Origin: Saccoglossus kowalevskii
Lineage: Eukaryota; Hemichordata; Enteropneusta; Harrimaniidae
Assembly: GCF_000003605.2 (NCBI RefSeq)
Contig: NW_003129359.1
Span: forward strand, 464,928-528,264
Reading direction: 5' to 3'
Length of the DNA stretch: 63,337 bases
The translations under genes were made by a program, and so were the position numbers. Of this stretch, positions 10,494 through 25,400 are shown piece after piece (position 1 is the stretch's first letter; each line of letters starts with the position of its first letter). The notes below the pieces were generated by a model. That model was not told where the DNA came from and searched no databases. It was given only the letters and a program-made list of their open reading frames with translations.

Positions 10494-13400
10494 GTAACGG
10501 TCTATTTATGTGTACTCTACAACCAGTAAAGAGACAATATATGTTCTAAAGTAAAAACACATATCAGTGTAATCTAAAATTGGGCTGATGTAGTATAAGG
10601 GCCGGACGGTCCTGTTCACTCCGCGGTTTTGCATGTTTTCAAATCAACGCAAATCGTACTATAATGAGTAATTCTTCAGAAATACTTGGACTTTTCAATA
10701 TTAACCCAAATCGCTACAATATATCGCTAAATTACAATGACAAAATAGCAAGATTTTGTGTACAGTTTCCCAGAAATACCACATGCAATAATAACGCGCT
10801 TCAAAATTTAACTACCACGTTGCCATGGATAAGTGTTACCAAGCACACATACTAATACTCACAGTTTTATTACAAGTGTAGATATGATTATCATTATTAT
10901 TCATGTTTTTAGAGACGTGCGCGAAAGAAATAGAAACGTATTGTTTACGGCGATCCTGTAAAAACGATTCAATCAGCATATCTTTAATTTACCGTAGCTA
11001 TTAAGGTCTTAGTACACTTAACGGGGAAACTGTTCGTGATGGTGTGAATGTACGTACATTCAATGTTATTGTTTGCTCTACTCGATCGCTCTTTGCATCT
11101 GCTGTCAGTAGGTTCTGCTTAATTCTGGCCTTTGAATTCCTCATAATTATGCATTTTTTTAGTCCATTGTCCGATATATGCGGTTACGTCAGCACTGTGT
11201 ACATTGGTTGAGTGGTGTTGTTAGAAATACAGAACGAGTAGAGGGGGGGTGGCATAGGCGCTGCTCCTACAGCGACTCCTTCACATCCGACAAAATCAAT
11301 TCATTCTCCATGATACTTGTTTTTTGAAAACCTAAAATTGTACATACACATGGAAACCTTCGTGCAATAAAGGCGTTTACAGTATTTTTTTTCTTTACCG
11401 GGACTTCTCGTTGTCATGTGAAGAGGCGCCGCGTTGCCATGTTAGGAGACGCCTCGTTGCCAAATGAAGGGACGCATATCCAGAAATATCACTGTGTGTT
11501 TGCCAATTTTTCATGCTCGATGGTTTTTAATGAGAGATTTGAAGTAGATACAACGATCTTGCAGTAATACAGCGTGTCCTAATTAATTATCTGGCATCGT
11601 GGCAGTTCCACATAGATTCTAACAATTATTAAAATATTTGTAATTATTAATTAGTTTTTAATTAATTATCGTCATGTTCAATATCCGTGTTGTTATTATG
11701 CAACTACGACTGCAACTGTGTAAATCATGAAAAACAAACGTGACATTAGCGTTAATATATAACTGTTTTAAAACTGTTTCATCATGAAGTCTGTTGATTT
11801 GTTCAATGTTTTTTGAACGGCCTAATATTATAGAAAAACATGTCCATAGGCAGCAATGGGTTATGAGAACATTGCATAGCACACCAGACCGCCCACCGAA
11901 CCTCGTCAAAATAACGCGGCTATGGGAAATCACTGCTGCAGTTATATCGGCTAAATTTCAAATAATATACAATGTACTCCATTTCCTTCGTTTTGAAAAG
12001 TATTTTTTAAGATTCTTTTCGATGTTTTTATTTTATATTTGTGTACCAGACGACAGTTCATCGTTGTCTTCTGACCTTCCTGGTGTCGCAAGTTTTGACA
12101 ACTCATATAGTGTATTTTGTCCCAGAAACTACATACCACCGTATCTCAATCAAAAAGCTAGTTAATACGCTAGCTCAATGTCAAATAGGCCTGGTTGAGC
12201 ACAAACACATGCGAGAGTTGCCCGAAGCTCAAGCAAATCGCATCCGTTAGTAAATAAATCACGACCGATAACGTTGTACTTCCCATTGAGTATATGGCAC
12301 ACTAGCCTTCTGTGTGTTCCAAATTGCACTCACTTATTAGAGTGGAATCGAAGTCTGAGTTCATAGGAAACGTGCAACACACACTGTGTCATTATTAATC
12401 AGTTGGAGAGACGTGTTGCTGTCTCAGTAATTCAGTACTAGTTTACGACCACTATTCTCTGAAAATGAAAAGCGTGTTTTTTTTTGTTTTTTTTAAGGCT
12501 AACTGCGTTTCCCTCTTTGCCATCATAAGAGTGCATTCGATTTGGCTGCAGGTCTAGTGTGTTATCCATTATTCAAAGTGAAACATGCACAATCTGTACT
12601 GAAAGGTAGATTATGTGTACACGGAGAAGTAAAGCAAGTATTTTAAGCAAGGAATTCAAATTTGGAGTTCTAGCATTTTTTATGCACTAAACCGAACATC
12701 ACGTTCAACCATAATCAACAACAAAAAATGTGTTAATTGTTTAAACGATTACTGTAAAATGACTAATTTTCGCTGGATTTAAATTTTGTTGATTTGCCAT
12801 TTCAGGCATATTTAGTGGGTTTAAAATTCACGGTTTTGTCATTTAGATAATGTGTTCTATGCTAAATGTTACATATTCACTGGGTTTTAATTTAGCGCAT
12901 TTTACAGTACTTGTTTAGACTATAGACGTACTAGTACTAGTTTTTTTGTTTTGACTAACTGTGATAATGACGATTCTATGACGTAAATTGTTTCGACTAA
13001 CTGATAAGATAATTCTATGACGTAATTTGTTTTGACTAATTGTGATACGGATTATTCTATGGCGCCATATTATATTGCATTGTGATTGTGTAATTATTAA
13101 GATGACTTCACGAGAGCATTTCTAATTTTATGAACATATAATATACTACTGACAGTAAGTTAATTTCTGTATTTCTTGAGGAAACATTCTGCCAACATGG
13201 TTATTTTCTAATGCCTATCCCATCAATATGTTTATTCCATGGCTTTAGGCATTGTTAAATTAGATATTATAATGTGTGTATGGGACTTCTTTTTAAATGG
13301 CGGCTGTCGTCGCGCTGCGCATGTGCGACATTTGTGTTGATAAACATTGATTTTCCCACAATCCAATGGAAATCACAAGTATGAGGTTTGACCTAGACGT

Positions 13401-16400
13401 GACTTGCATTAATTACCGCCGGTTATTCCTTGGATATCTCCCAATCACCTCAGTTTGTACTCGTTGATCTGCACCACAGTCAAATTCGCCATCTTTGTTG
13501 ATATGAGACCCATATATCTCGAGCATGCGCGGCGCGGCGACTACCACCCTTTAAACCTTAATGTTGTTGCGACTTTTGTCGATAGATGTTTAGTTCCAAA
13601 CTATCAATGATTGCTATCCACCTGACAATGACGTCATGCGTGAGCGTCAACGTATGAACCGGAACTAAAAAGTGAACAGGCCTGATGACAGCCGGTAATA
13701 TTGTCGAAGCCGTAATAGAAAACATTAAAATTCAATGAATATTGACTGTGACAGACGCTTACAAACTGGCAGCGGACGTTTCAGATTATTCACGGATAAA
13801 TACCTCATTTTTCATACAGAAAATGTTTTGTTATGTCCACAGGATGTCCACAATTTTTAAGTAACGTTTTGTTGCTCTGATCTCTCGCACAAAATCAAAT
13901 CAAAATGTTGCCCTACTCGTTTGAAAAATTCTCATTGTACGCCGATGTTGGCGAAGACTTCGCACACAGAGAGCTCGGAGCTCGGAAATTATTGATGGTG
14001 GTAGTAAGATGGGTGAACTAGTGATAGAATATGTGACAATTACAATATTGGTAATAAATTTATAGCAGAATAGGTAGGAAGGGTTACTGGTGTACGTATA
14101 ACAGTAACTAGAAGAACGGGATGTAAAAACTTGAACTCGACAAATTTCATACCCCTGCTCCTCCCTAAAAATCTAATTTAAAAATAAGCGTGGGGAGCTT
14201 TTTGCGCTTTCAGATAGTATTTTCTACTTCATGTCTCTGATAGAACCAGTGTCAGTGGTCTACAATAATTCAAAACATGAGACACTAAATCTTCGTGATT
14301 TTCGAACCATCACAACAAGTACAAATTGAACTGTAACATTAGGCGAATCAATTGTTTCATCGAGAAAGCATATGCTGTTTTTAGTATATTTCGACTGACT
14401 GTCACTTGACATTACTTATTAACCCCCTGCAAAGCAGATATCCCCCAAATGAATCGAATTCTCGTTCAATATGGCGCTGTGGGTTGTTCGATGTTATACT
14501 ATTTGAACTACAGCGACGACTATAGCAATGACTAATTACTTATATGAATGAATCTATTATAATGATAATGAATGGTGCATTGAATCGACACAGACGCTGT
14601 AACGAGAATAAAAATATAGTAGAAACTAACAAATCAGGCGTTTTTATAAAACTATAAAACCGCTGAATTATAGAAAATAACACAATTGATAAATTATTTC
14701 ATCAATTGCACGTGACCAGTAAAGAGTAGGGCGTAAATAAGCAGTGGCATTACGTGTGCCAATTAAAGCCACTTTTGGCCGTAAATAAATTAAGTGAGTT
14801 CAAATTATCTGTACGTGAAGGGACATCAGTATTCGCGTTTTACATTATTCATTGGAATGGCTACTACGTTTGCTGTCATCGTTTTTTTTTAGTTTACAAT
14901 AAACCATACCATATAAATATAAATATAAACATAAATATATTAATATATTAAACATAAATATAAATATAATATAAATATAAATATAATATAAATATAAACA
15001 TAAATATAAATATAAATATAAATATAAATATAAATATAAATATAAATATAAATATAAATATAAATATAAATATAAATATAAATATAAATATAAATATAAA
15101 TATAAATACGATCATAAAAGAAGGGTGAAAATTTCTTATTGTTCGGTTCATTCATATATTGCATTCGGAATTCTTGTGCGCACTCACCCAATATATAGCC
15201 AACATGTAATATGAATTAATATAAATTGTTTTTATTATACGATGGACTGTGATTCAGAGCACCAATTAAAACATCCATTCATCGCGTAATTGGTTGTCAT
15301 AAGTCTAATGAGTGCACTGCGACGTAACAAAGAAATTGGTTATTTTGAAGATACTTCCAGTAGTTAATGTTCAAGGCAAGTAGACTCCAATCAGGCTAGC
15401 GTAATACTAGTTTAATACCAGATGTAAAGTTTTATATTATCGGTGCAAATTGCAGAAGTAATTTATATTTTATTGGTTTGCGGCATGGCTTTGCCATTTA
15501 TGTTTTACGATTTTCCAGAAGCTAGTCATAAACTGATCCAAAAAAACGGTCACAGTTCTAAATTGGACTTGAATACGCGATGAGCTAAGATGCCACGTGT
15601 CGTTACACGATTGAGAGATCTTAGCTCCACGCGTGCGTCTTTCTATAACATCACGTCAACTAGTACTAATACACTTCCTGGTTTTATTAGATTCAGATCT
15701 CTTGGGAACGCCACTGTCCACTCTTGTGTAAAATCCTCAGCGCGAATCAGGTGACTGACTAACGTTTAAGGATTTAATCCATGAGATTCTTTAATCTCAG
15801 CCTGTAGTTGCACTAATCTTCAAGATGTAGAATGTTGTTTACATGAGTTGCTGACCCATCTGCTTATAGAGGATGTGATGTGACTTGTTTGTCTGTTACA
15901 GTAAATCGACATCGCGTGACATGGGCATCTGATCATCACTCTGATAAGTGTCTAGCCCGAACGTCTTCAATAATATTCCGTTCTTGCTTGTCACATGACC
16001 TGCAATTATAGGTATCCTGTCGTATTGACACCTTCAGACAATACTATCATTGCACCATTTTGTTTGCACAAGGTAGAATAAAAAATAAAAATTGTTGTAA
16101 TTTTCTATATTTTTATGAATTTTATAGGATGAAGAACATAAATAAAAAATATGGGGTCTGAAAAAAATACATCATACAGTGAAACGTTTGTCTGTTTTAT
16201 GGCGTTTTATGGTTTTTACCATTTTTTTCTGTGGCTAAGACATGTCCCAATATCCCTAAATCGTCACATATCGTTACCAAGATGTAAAGTGTCTTACAAA
16301 GTACTTCTTTGTTTCAATAAGTATTTAAAAAAACAGTAAACCAAACAAGTTACATATTGTTGATTAATTGTAGACAGATTTTGACACGAAATCTCTCAAG

Positions 16401-19400
16401 TAGCATACTACCTTAAAGGACGGTAGTCGTCATTTGTGTTGATAAACACTGCATTTCCCACAATCCAATGCGCTCGTCTTGTGGAAATCACAAGTATGAG
16501 GTTTAACCTGAGCGCGACTCGCACTAATTATTGCCGGTGACTCCGATCCTTCAATACCTTCCAATCACCTGAAAATACCTAATTAAAGCTTGGTAACCTC
16601 TTAGTTTGTACTCGTTGATCTGTGCAACAGTCAAAATCGCCATCTTTGTTTATTTGAGACACATATATCTCGCGCGTGCGTGGCGCGACGACTACCGCCC
16701 TTTAATGTAATATATAAATGCTATAAACACAAAGATTTAGGTTCTTTGAAACGGAATTTTGTAAAATCAAAATGAGAATACATTTGAACCCGTTTTGCTT
16801 GCACTCTAGCAAAATCGTATGATTGTGTGGTAAGACCCAATGCGATCATTGTTTTTTTTTAATATTCATTGGTAAATATACGTCCCTGATTGACTTTGTT
16901 CTTTTATTCACAGATTCGAACCACACCTACTTCAGTGCTACACAGAGCGCAAATACAACAACAAATATAACATTACCTACTTCAACACCGACTCCGTGTC
17001 CGAATCAGACTTTCTATCAATTTCATTCATCCAACAACGTGAGCCAATGCGTCGAGACATGTGGTGACGCGTATGTCGGATATACGTACAATTTCACGTG
17101 TTTGCGGTGTTATGAAGGCTGTACTTCTTGTTTGGAAAAGACAGATGATCTTTCTAGTGTGTGCTTAGCCTGTCAAGACGGGTATTATTTTGATAGGAAT
17201 GGTAGTTCACTAGGTGGCGTGTGCAGAACAAGCTGTTATGATGCTACCTCAGACTCAGAGAAATATACACATGAAGCATCAGCTAAGGTTAGACTCGTGG
17301 ACGGGGAGGATGCTTCTCAAGGACGGTTAGAGTTGTTAGTAGATGGAACGTGGGGTCTGGTCTGTGATGATGGCTGGACATTGGACAATGCTCGCGTTGT
17401 ATGCCGTGAACTTGGGTTCACCGACGCTATGCACTTTTACAAAAGTTCCTACTTTGGTTTGGATCCAAGTAAAGATTTTCTCTTCGATGACGTCAATTGC
17501 ACTGGAAGGGAATCCTCTATATTTCACTGTCAGCATTCTGATCTCTGGGTACACAATTGCCAAAACTCGGAAAACGTTGGTGTATCGTGTAATGGTGCAA
17601 GGCACACTAAACGTTGCCTGGAACGGTGTCCACGAGGAACATTTGAAAACAGAACTTATTGGAGCTGTGACGAGTGTGACAGTAACTGTTTGCTGTGTGA
17701 TAATTCTACTTTTTCGTGTTCTGAGTGTCTGAAACCGTTATTCCTGCAACTCACTGAAAACGGCGGAACTTGTGTTTCAGATTGTGACGACGGGTCGTAT
17801 GGCAACGTTAATACCATGGTGTGTAGTCCTTGTAATTCGAGCTGTGCACAATGTAAACAAGGGCTTCGTGATGATATATGCATTGAATGTGACGAATATC
17901 ATATGCTATTCGATGAATACTGTTACGATTCGTGTCCCCCGGGCACGGTGTACCTGTTGGACGAGAATGATTATTATTACTGTGCCGCAGAATGCCCCGC
18001 TGGGTTGTACCTCACTTCTGATTCCAGCAGCTGTTCAACATGTACCAGTAATTGTGCCACTTGTGTTGGTTCATCTGATAACTGCACCTCGTGTCCACGA
18101 CAGGACCAAGTAATGTACACCTTCGCGACCCTTGCAAGTGGAGCAATAAAGCGACGATGTCAAGAGAGATGTGTCAATGGTTACTTTCCAGACAGGAATC
18201 AGATCTGTCAACCTTGTCAAGATTCCAACTGCATTTCATGTGTCAGAGGAGGGGAACATTGCACAAGCTGCAAAGCAGGCTACATTCTTAATAACTTGCG
18301 ATGTCAAAGGTCTTGCGGCGAAGGGTATTTCAACATCAATGGTAAATGCAACACAGAGTGTAAAACTGGATTCTATGCAGACTTGTTGAATAACCAATGT
18401 AAGAAATGTAAACCCTTGTGCATGGTGTGCAAAGGACCAGACACATGTGCGTCGTGTTTCCCTCCTTACTATAGTTTACAAGGAGAGTGTGTGTTGGATT
18501 GTAGCCCTGACATCGCAGTCAGTTATCCACCGAGCAGCAGAGTAAGACTGATGGGAGGTAGCAACACTTTAGAAGGCAGAGTAGAGGTATATTACGCTGG
18601 TAAGTAAGATAATAATTGTATAATGCAATAGAAAAACAGTGATTTGTAAAATTGAAATTGAAACATCTCTAAGAAACGTATTCATCCCCACTTGACAGTA
18701 TCTCACAATAAACGAACTGACAACAGCCAAAGATGTGTTGCTTAAATCACAACCTAACATACTTTCTAAAATGAATTCACAATAGAAACAACATTCATAT
18801 AGCTTTGTAAAATAAAACGTCTGAATACATAATCTGCGTTATATTTCCCTTTTACAAAGTAATAGGTTAAGGACACGTTTTAAGTTAATTAGACGCCACG
18901 ACTCCCCTACTTTGATTAATAATTACTGGCAAGCAAACATCATTCGCAATCTACAATTGTAATTGTATTTCTAAGTGTGATTGATGTACACATTATTAGA
19001 AATACCTAATTATAGTTTCTGAGTATATTGTTTGAACTTTAGGTCAATGTTGAGAAGGTCGTTATTAGTAGTAGAAATTCTGCCGATCAAGTCGACATGA
19101 CTTGCCATCTTTTTCCGAGTACGGGTTTTGTCACATCTTAGTCTTTGCTCACGTGTAAAGCAGATGAATGTCTATTAAGCGACTCTGTTTTATTGATACA
19201 ACAATTTCATCTGCATGATAAGTATACATTTTTCTTGACTGAATTTGTCTAAAATTAATGATAGATTTCACTATAATTATTTTGTCTACCCAGTTTGAGA
19301 AATTGTATGTTCCCTGTCCGCGAAGAATACACTTCCCACTTCATCCTCGTCGTCAAAGTCATGCAATAGGATTCATAACACTATATAATGGGCATAACAC

Positions 19401-22400
19401 CACACTATCCTGGTGTAAACATATCACCACATTGTCTTGGTACAAATATACACCGCACTGTTCAGGTTTAGACATTACACCACCTTGTCTAGATGTGAAC
19501 ATATCATTTGATTGTCAAGGTGATTGTCTAGGTGCATGACACAACCTTGTCCAGGTGTGGACTACATACCACACTGTTTAGGTCCGGACTACACTGACGC
19601 TACACAGTATAGACATTACACCACTGTTTAGGTGTAGACTTTACACCAACCACACTTTCTAGACATAACACCACTGTCCAGGTGTACACATAACACCACA
19701 CTGTCTAGGTGTAGACATAACACCTCACTGTTTAGATGTAGACATAACACCACACTGTCTAGGTGTAGACATAACACTTCACTGTTTAGATGTAGACATA
19801 ACACCACACTGTCTAGGTGTAGACATAATACCTCACTGTTTAGATGTAGACATAACACCTCACTGTCTATGTGTAGACATAACACCTCACTGTTTAGATG
19901 TAGACATAACACCACACTGTCTAGGTGTAGACATAACACCACACTGTTTAGATGTAGACATAACACCACACTGTCTAGGTGTAGACATAACACCTCACTG
20001 TTTAGATGTAGACATAACACCACACTGTCTTAGGTGTAGACATAACACCACACTGTTTAGATGTAGACATAACACCACACTGTCTAGGTGTAGACATAAC
20101 ACCTCACTGTTTAGATGTAGACATAACACCACACTGTCTAGGTGTAGACATAACATCTCACTGTTTAGATATAGACATAACACCACACTGTCTAGGTGTA
20201 GACATAACACCTCGCTGTTTAGATGTAGACATAACACCACACTTGCAGGTGTAGACATAACAACACTTGTGCATGTGTGGACATATCGCTAGATTGTCCA
20301 GGTGTAGACATAACGCCACTCTGTTTAGGTGTAGAAATACCACTACCTTGCCCAGGCGTGGACATAACACCACACTGTATAGGTGTAGACATAACACCAC
20401 ACTGTTCACGTTTCGACATAACACCCCACTGTTTCGGTGTAGACATAATACCACACTGTTTTGGTGTAGACATCACACATCACACTGTCCGGGAATATAA
20501 TTGTCGTGATATATGGTCGATATATGACTAAAAGGAAATAGAACAAAACAACCATGTTACGAGCCAACTGTAAATTAACTGATTAAGAACGTGCTATCGC
20601 TACATGCTTCCAAGGCCGTGACGATCTAATACAGTTTGTTGGCTAAGTACTGTAATGTATTCCTTAATGACGTGTTGTTCAATCAATATATTGCAGTTTC
20701 AAAACCACATGTGAGATTTACATAGGAAATATTCACTGATAACATAAACTATGAAATACCCAAGGGCGATAAGATCGCTTACGCCCATGCTTTCAGTGAA
20801 TTGGTGTTCACAAAAGTCATGCGTGTCGTATAATTGTTTAATCAATTGTTTGGTCCGTTGTTGAGGGGGAAAGGTGATGACATTTGTAATAACGTTGATG
20901 CGTTGTTTGCACTGACGAGCATTGCTTTTCACCGTGCTTGGTGTTTCTCCGTAAGCTTGCGGATCTTGTGTCATATGTGGAAGATTTGATTGGCAGAAGA
21001 AATAGTCCCAACGCAGTTACATACGATCTAGCAACATGAATCACGGGATACAACAACATCAAACCGATGTTGTTTTGTTACGGTTATCGCTATTTGGAGT
21101 GTTTAAGAAACATAATATCGTTTGGGAATTGTTACGGTGGTGTGATATTGAAAAATAATGTGATTGTATAGAATTTCTACCATCGCAAGTTCTTCTATGT
21201 CTGANNNNNNNNNNNNNNNNNNNNNNNNNNNNNNNNNNNNNNNNNNNNNNNNNNTTGCAAGTGTTTATTCTATATCATAATATTATTTTATTCAAGTATT
21301 TAATAATCTGATATTAGTTTGTACTAGTTTTGAAAAAAATCTATTTCAATCTTAAAATGGTTGTGTGTTAGTTTTCAGAAAACATCGACGAATATTAAAA
21401 TTACATTTCATACAAGAGAACTGTCTAGGAACTCTGATTGAATATGTGATGTTTGGTTATAATTCGTTGAGATAAGGATTAGATTAAATTCAATGGTTCA
21501 TTGCGGCGATGAATATATTGTTTTGACATCTGCATAATGAGATCACGAAATCATACATTCACACGTGACATAAAAATGACAACTCGCTACTTCCAGTAAC
21601 AGTGACATCACAGAGACATTCGCACATTGATAGACGTTACAAAATCAACTTAGTTTCTAGTTTGTCAATAAACAACATTATTTTATAAAACTGAAAATTC
21701 GCCCGCAAACATCTTTCACTCTTGCTTGTATGAGATTTGGGCCTAAATTAAACCGATCACCATGGTATCGGTAGTAGATCGTTTTGCTGAATAAACACTT
21801 ATGTGTTCAAAATTATTCATATTAATTATATATCAATATATCGTATAGACAAGTAATCAGTGTGACAACAACAAATTACAAGATGATTCTGACATTATTT
21901 GTTCGAGTCACTTCTTGTATATATGTAACTCGAATGTGTTACACAAATGTGCGAGTATGCTTAACCATTTCAGTTAGCTGGCATATATCCGGGTTCCCGT
22001 ATTCACTACACAACTGAAAGTGCACCACCTGATACATTCAATATTAGGCTTCTGTGATTTGATTATCTTTATATATGAAGTGATATTTCTTACGCCAAAA
22101 ATACATCGAGAAATGAAACATTCAAACTGATAAACTTGTTTAAATTGTTTTGATAATAAATGATTTCAAAATAATTATCATTATTATACATCTGTCACCG
22201 TAACGCCATAAGTTACAGCGTGCCGTAAATTTTCGGTATTTTACGGGGTATTTTCATCCTACCATATTAGCAAATGCGAATTCCAAATATGGAGCGAGTG
22301 CGTGCGTGGGCGTCCTCTAATAATAAAACATGGCTGCCACCGGACCGGAGTTTGACCGAACACCACAAAATGAGGTTCGCTGATTCTGCTCTGAACTTGT

Positions 22401-25400
22401 TGGATTTCGGCATTCCTATAATGTATCCTTGGGAGGAAAAGATATATAATAATAAGATTATTGTACTGCCTTCGTGGATACTTTTCGGTATCCTCGTAGT
22501 AATCATCATTTTCGTTCATAGTCGCATCTGTAATTGTTCCACAGTCAAAATCAGACGACTCGGCAAATACGGAAATTGGAAAGAGTAAAATTATAACCAT
22601 CTATTTTGTTATACAGTGTGACAGAAGGCAAAATTCAAGGCAGAGATGTATGAAGCATGAAAAGCAGAGCACATATTGTATTATTCAAAATCTCAAGTTC
22701 AACTAGATATATAGTTGGAAGATAAACACAAAATTTAGGATTTTTTAATGAAAGTACATCGTCAATATATCTGAATCTGAAAGAAATACGACTTAGCATT
22801 TTTCGCATTTGCAAGATGAGGGCGCTATACATCATGTCGTCACGTCCTGTTTGGTGACTTATGTGTCATTGTCATATTAAAATAGTTATGCTTACAACGT
22901 GTGTATCGTCGATAATAACTTTTAAAAACTCCTAAACGCAAAACGTCTCTTAGTATATCAAAAGGTTGTTGGGTAATTTTCTTGATGTTTGTGTCGCTGT
23001 TAGTGTGTTATTCGAAGTAAACTAGCGTGCGTGTAACCAGTTCATAGACGTCAAATGCCCTTCATTTTGCTTCAATGCGATCATTATTTCGAAACTGTGC
23101 TGCTAAGTGTCTATGCCTATTCAAAACATTTCTATAAAAGCATAAATTCGATTAAAGCTTGAAGGCGTGTATAAGTGTGGGCAAAAGGTGTACGTGCCTG
23201 TCGACGACCTGCTGCAGTTAGATGTTTAATGCTACGCATTACAAACCATGAATGGTCGCTGAGATGAGTTAAGTATTCTTATAACAATTATTGAAATGAA
23301 GAGTTAAGACCGTAATGTAAAATAGTGCAGAAATAATAAAAGGGACCCGTCCCAGGAGTAGAAAATCGTATTAACCGGTCAGGTTATTAAGTCATTAAGT
23401 ACTCTCACAAAACGGTGGCCTCCAAATTGTAATTACTCCATAGAAACGTTACTGCTTTCCAAACACATGGAACGTTAGCTTTTATCTGTACCTCCACTCC
23501 TATTATTCTTGTTGGAATTATTTAATTCAAAATTTAGACAAACAGGTGACTCACTCTTTTTTATATTTTGTATCATTTCGTCGAATTTCATTTACATATT
23601 ACATTAATTAAGTTAGGCTTGCATTGTGCATATTGACACAAGTTTACATTCATTGTATTCAGATTTACAAGAAATATAATATTAATTAAAAGGTCATGGT
23701 TTTCATTCAATGGTGTTACCATCTTGTTGCTTGAACACGCATGTAAATTGACGTAAAGGTCAAAAACAGGAACTGAATGATATCACAAAAAAAGATTGTG
23801 ACATTTTGTGTGAAATGATTAGAAACTATAATTTATCTACTAGTATAAACGTTGAATTGATTAGTACCATGCCCATAAAATCACTCTCAAACAACAAAAT
23901 AACGCAAGTTTCTATTTATTTTGTCAACATCGCATGAATTCATTCATATTCTTAGAGGCCAAAATACATAAAACCACATATAAACACGGGTAAAATCACT
24001 TCCACTATGCCGATATATCGAGTGTGCTCAGTAGAACCGCCACAATGTTGAATTAATTGTGTTGTCAGAAGCAATAATATTTATTAAAAGTACCACACAG
24101 AGAAAGCCAAAGATCATTCTTCATTAGATCAGCTGTTTCGATATATTGCAAATATTGCTCGGCGATTCCAATAAATATTGCCCCTGGATAAATACATTAC
24201 ATGTCAACTATGACTGATGGTATGTATGTATGTATATGTGGGCATAGCGAAATTGTGTTGTTTAATATACCAGTACCGTCGTCTAACCACCCTAATAGAC
24301 AGCGTATCCCGGTAATGTAAGGCAATAATATTACTAGATAATTACTCAGTTTCAATCACAAATTATTGCAAACTGTGTGATTGATTGGATAAAATATATG
24401 AAAAGCGCACTGTTCTGGTTCAGTAGTTAGCGGAAATTAAACTACCACATTTAAGCTAGGAAAAGAGAAAGTGAATATCTGATACAATTTCAGTTTAATC
24501 AACAGACATTTGTAACTTCTACTATTTCAATTAATGAACGGTGCTAGACTGCAAAGTATTACGATCGAATTGAATTTCTTTCTGCTTCAGTATTATTCGA
24601 AACAAGTAAAATACTGAGGTGAAGAATATTTTAGATTTCCTATTCATTTTAATTTACGCGTGGTTGCCCTGATACCAAATAAAAAAAAAGTGTTTCGTTT
24701 ACCGAATTATACATCAGATATAATAAAAACATCGTCGTTCGTGCAGAGATTATAAATCTTTGGTACATTCCAATTGATTTATTATTTCGGAAGTTGAAAA
24801 ACGTTGATGTACATTCCACATAATATAGTATGCAGTGACTGAAAAATGTAAACTAAACATTGACTCTATTTTGTAGGTGTATGGGGACCTATATGCGCAT
24901 TCAACTGGCAGTACAATGCCGCCAATGTTGTTTGTAAGGAACTTCAACTGGGAATAGTTATTGAGGTTAGTCGTATTACATGTTTTTCAATGGACGAGTG
25001 AACTTCATATATCATTTGTGTTTAGTGATAAAACAACTGCGCATGTCCACAATCATTAAAACAGTTCAGAAGTAAGTGGCTCCCTGTTATTTTAAGCGTT
25101 AAAGCGATGGAGTTGTCACTTGCGCATGCGTCAAACGGACATAGCGTGCCGTTCACAAACACATAAGTCTTTGCGTTTTTAGCGTGCGTTGTTATCGTTG
25201 CGTGGGACTCAGTTTCCGCGCGTGCGCAGGTGACAACCCTCCCGCTTTAAATAAACAGTACCTCAATGACTAAGAGAATGTTTACTTGTTAGTCCCGTGG
25301 TGGTAGCGTATAGTGGAGGATATCGAGATTTATCACGGGTGTGTGATTTTCCATGCAGGTGCTACAGACCAACGTGTTTGGAAAGAGTGACATGAAACCG

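Larger units (their letters stand above)
10494..16913 (+). other. Gene A intron 1 (about 6.4 kb)
   Basis: Apart from MITE family 1 copies and an AT-rich microsatellite listed separately, I see no coding sequence on either strand. ORFs up to 123 codons (for example 11794-12165) have no recognised motif. An ATTTAGCG-like theme near 12770-12900 recurs around 28380 (TTTAATTTAGCGGATTTTAC), hinting at another low-copy repeat. Confidence 0.5.
18600..24876 (+). other. Gene A intron 2 (about 6.3 kb)
   Basis: It contains a 27-bp minisatellite and an assembly gap, both listed separately. At 22259-22600 two long frames overlap on opposite strands; the plus one (22274-22588) has a hydrophobic stretch (WILFGILVVIIIFV), the minus one a signal-like start (MVIILLFPISVFAES). 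Neither is recognised. No other exon candidate is visible. Confidence 0.45.

Noticed and set aside
14940-15191. Ile-Tyr and Ile-Phe repeat ORFs on the minus strand
   Set aside because: They are translations of the AAATAT microsatellite.
16823-16913. ATG at 16823 as the start of gene A
   Set aside because: The sequence before 16914 ends in a clear acceptor (CTTTTATTCACAG), and the phase-matched exon at 10424 supplies a better signal peptide.
16823-18607. Exon 2 as a proprotein convertase (PCSK5-like) because of furin-like repeats
   Set aside because: No subtilisin catalytic domain is present; SRCR and Ig domains follow instead.
19628-20531. Cys/His/Leu-rich repeat ORFs on both strands
   Set aside because: They are produced by the 27-bp minisatellite, whose period keeps frames open; there is no start context or splice support.
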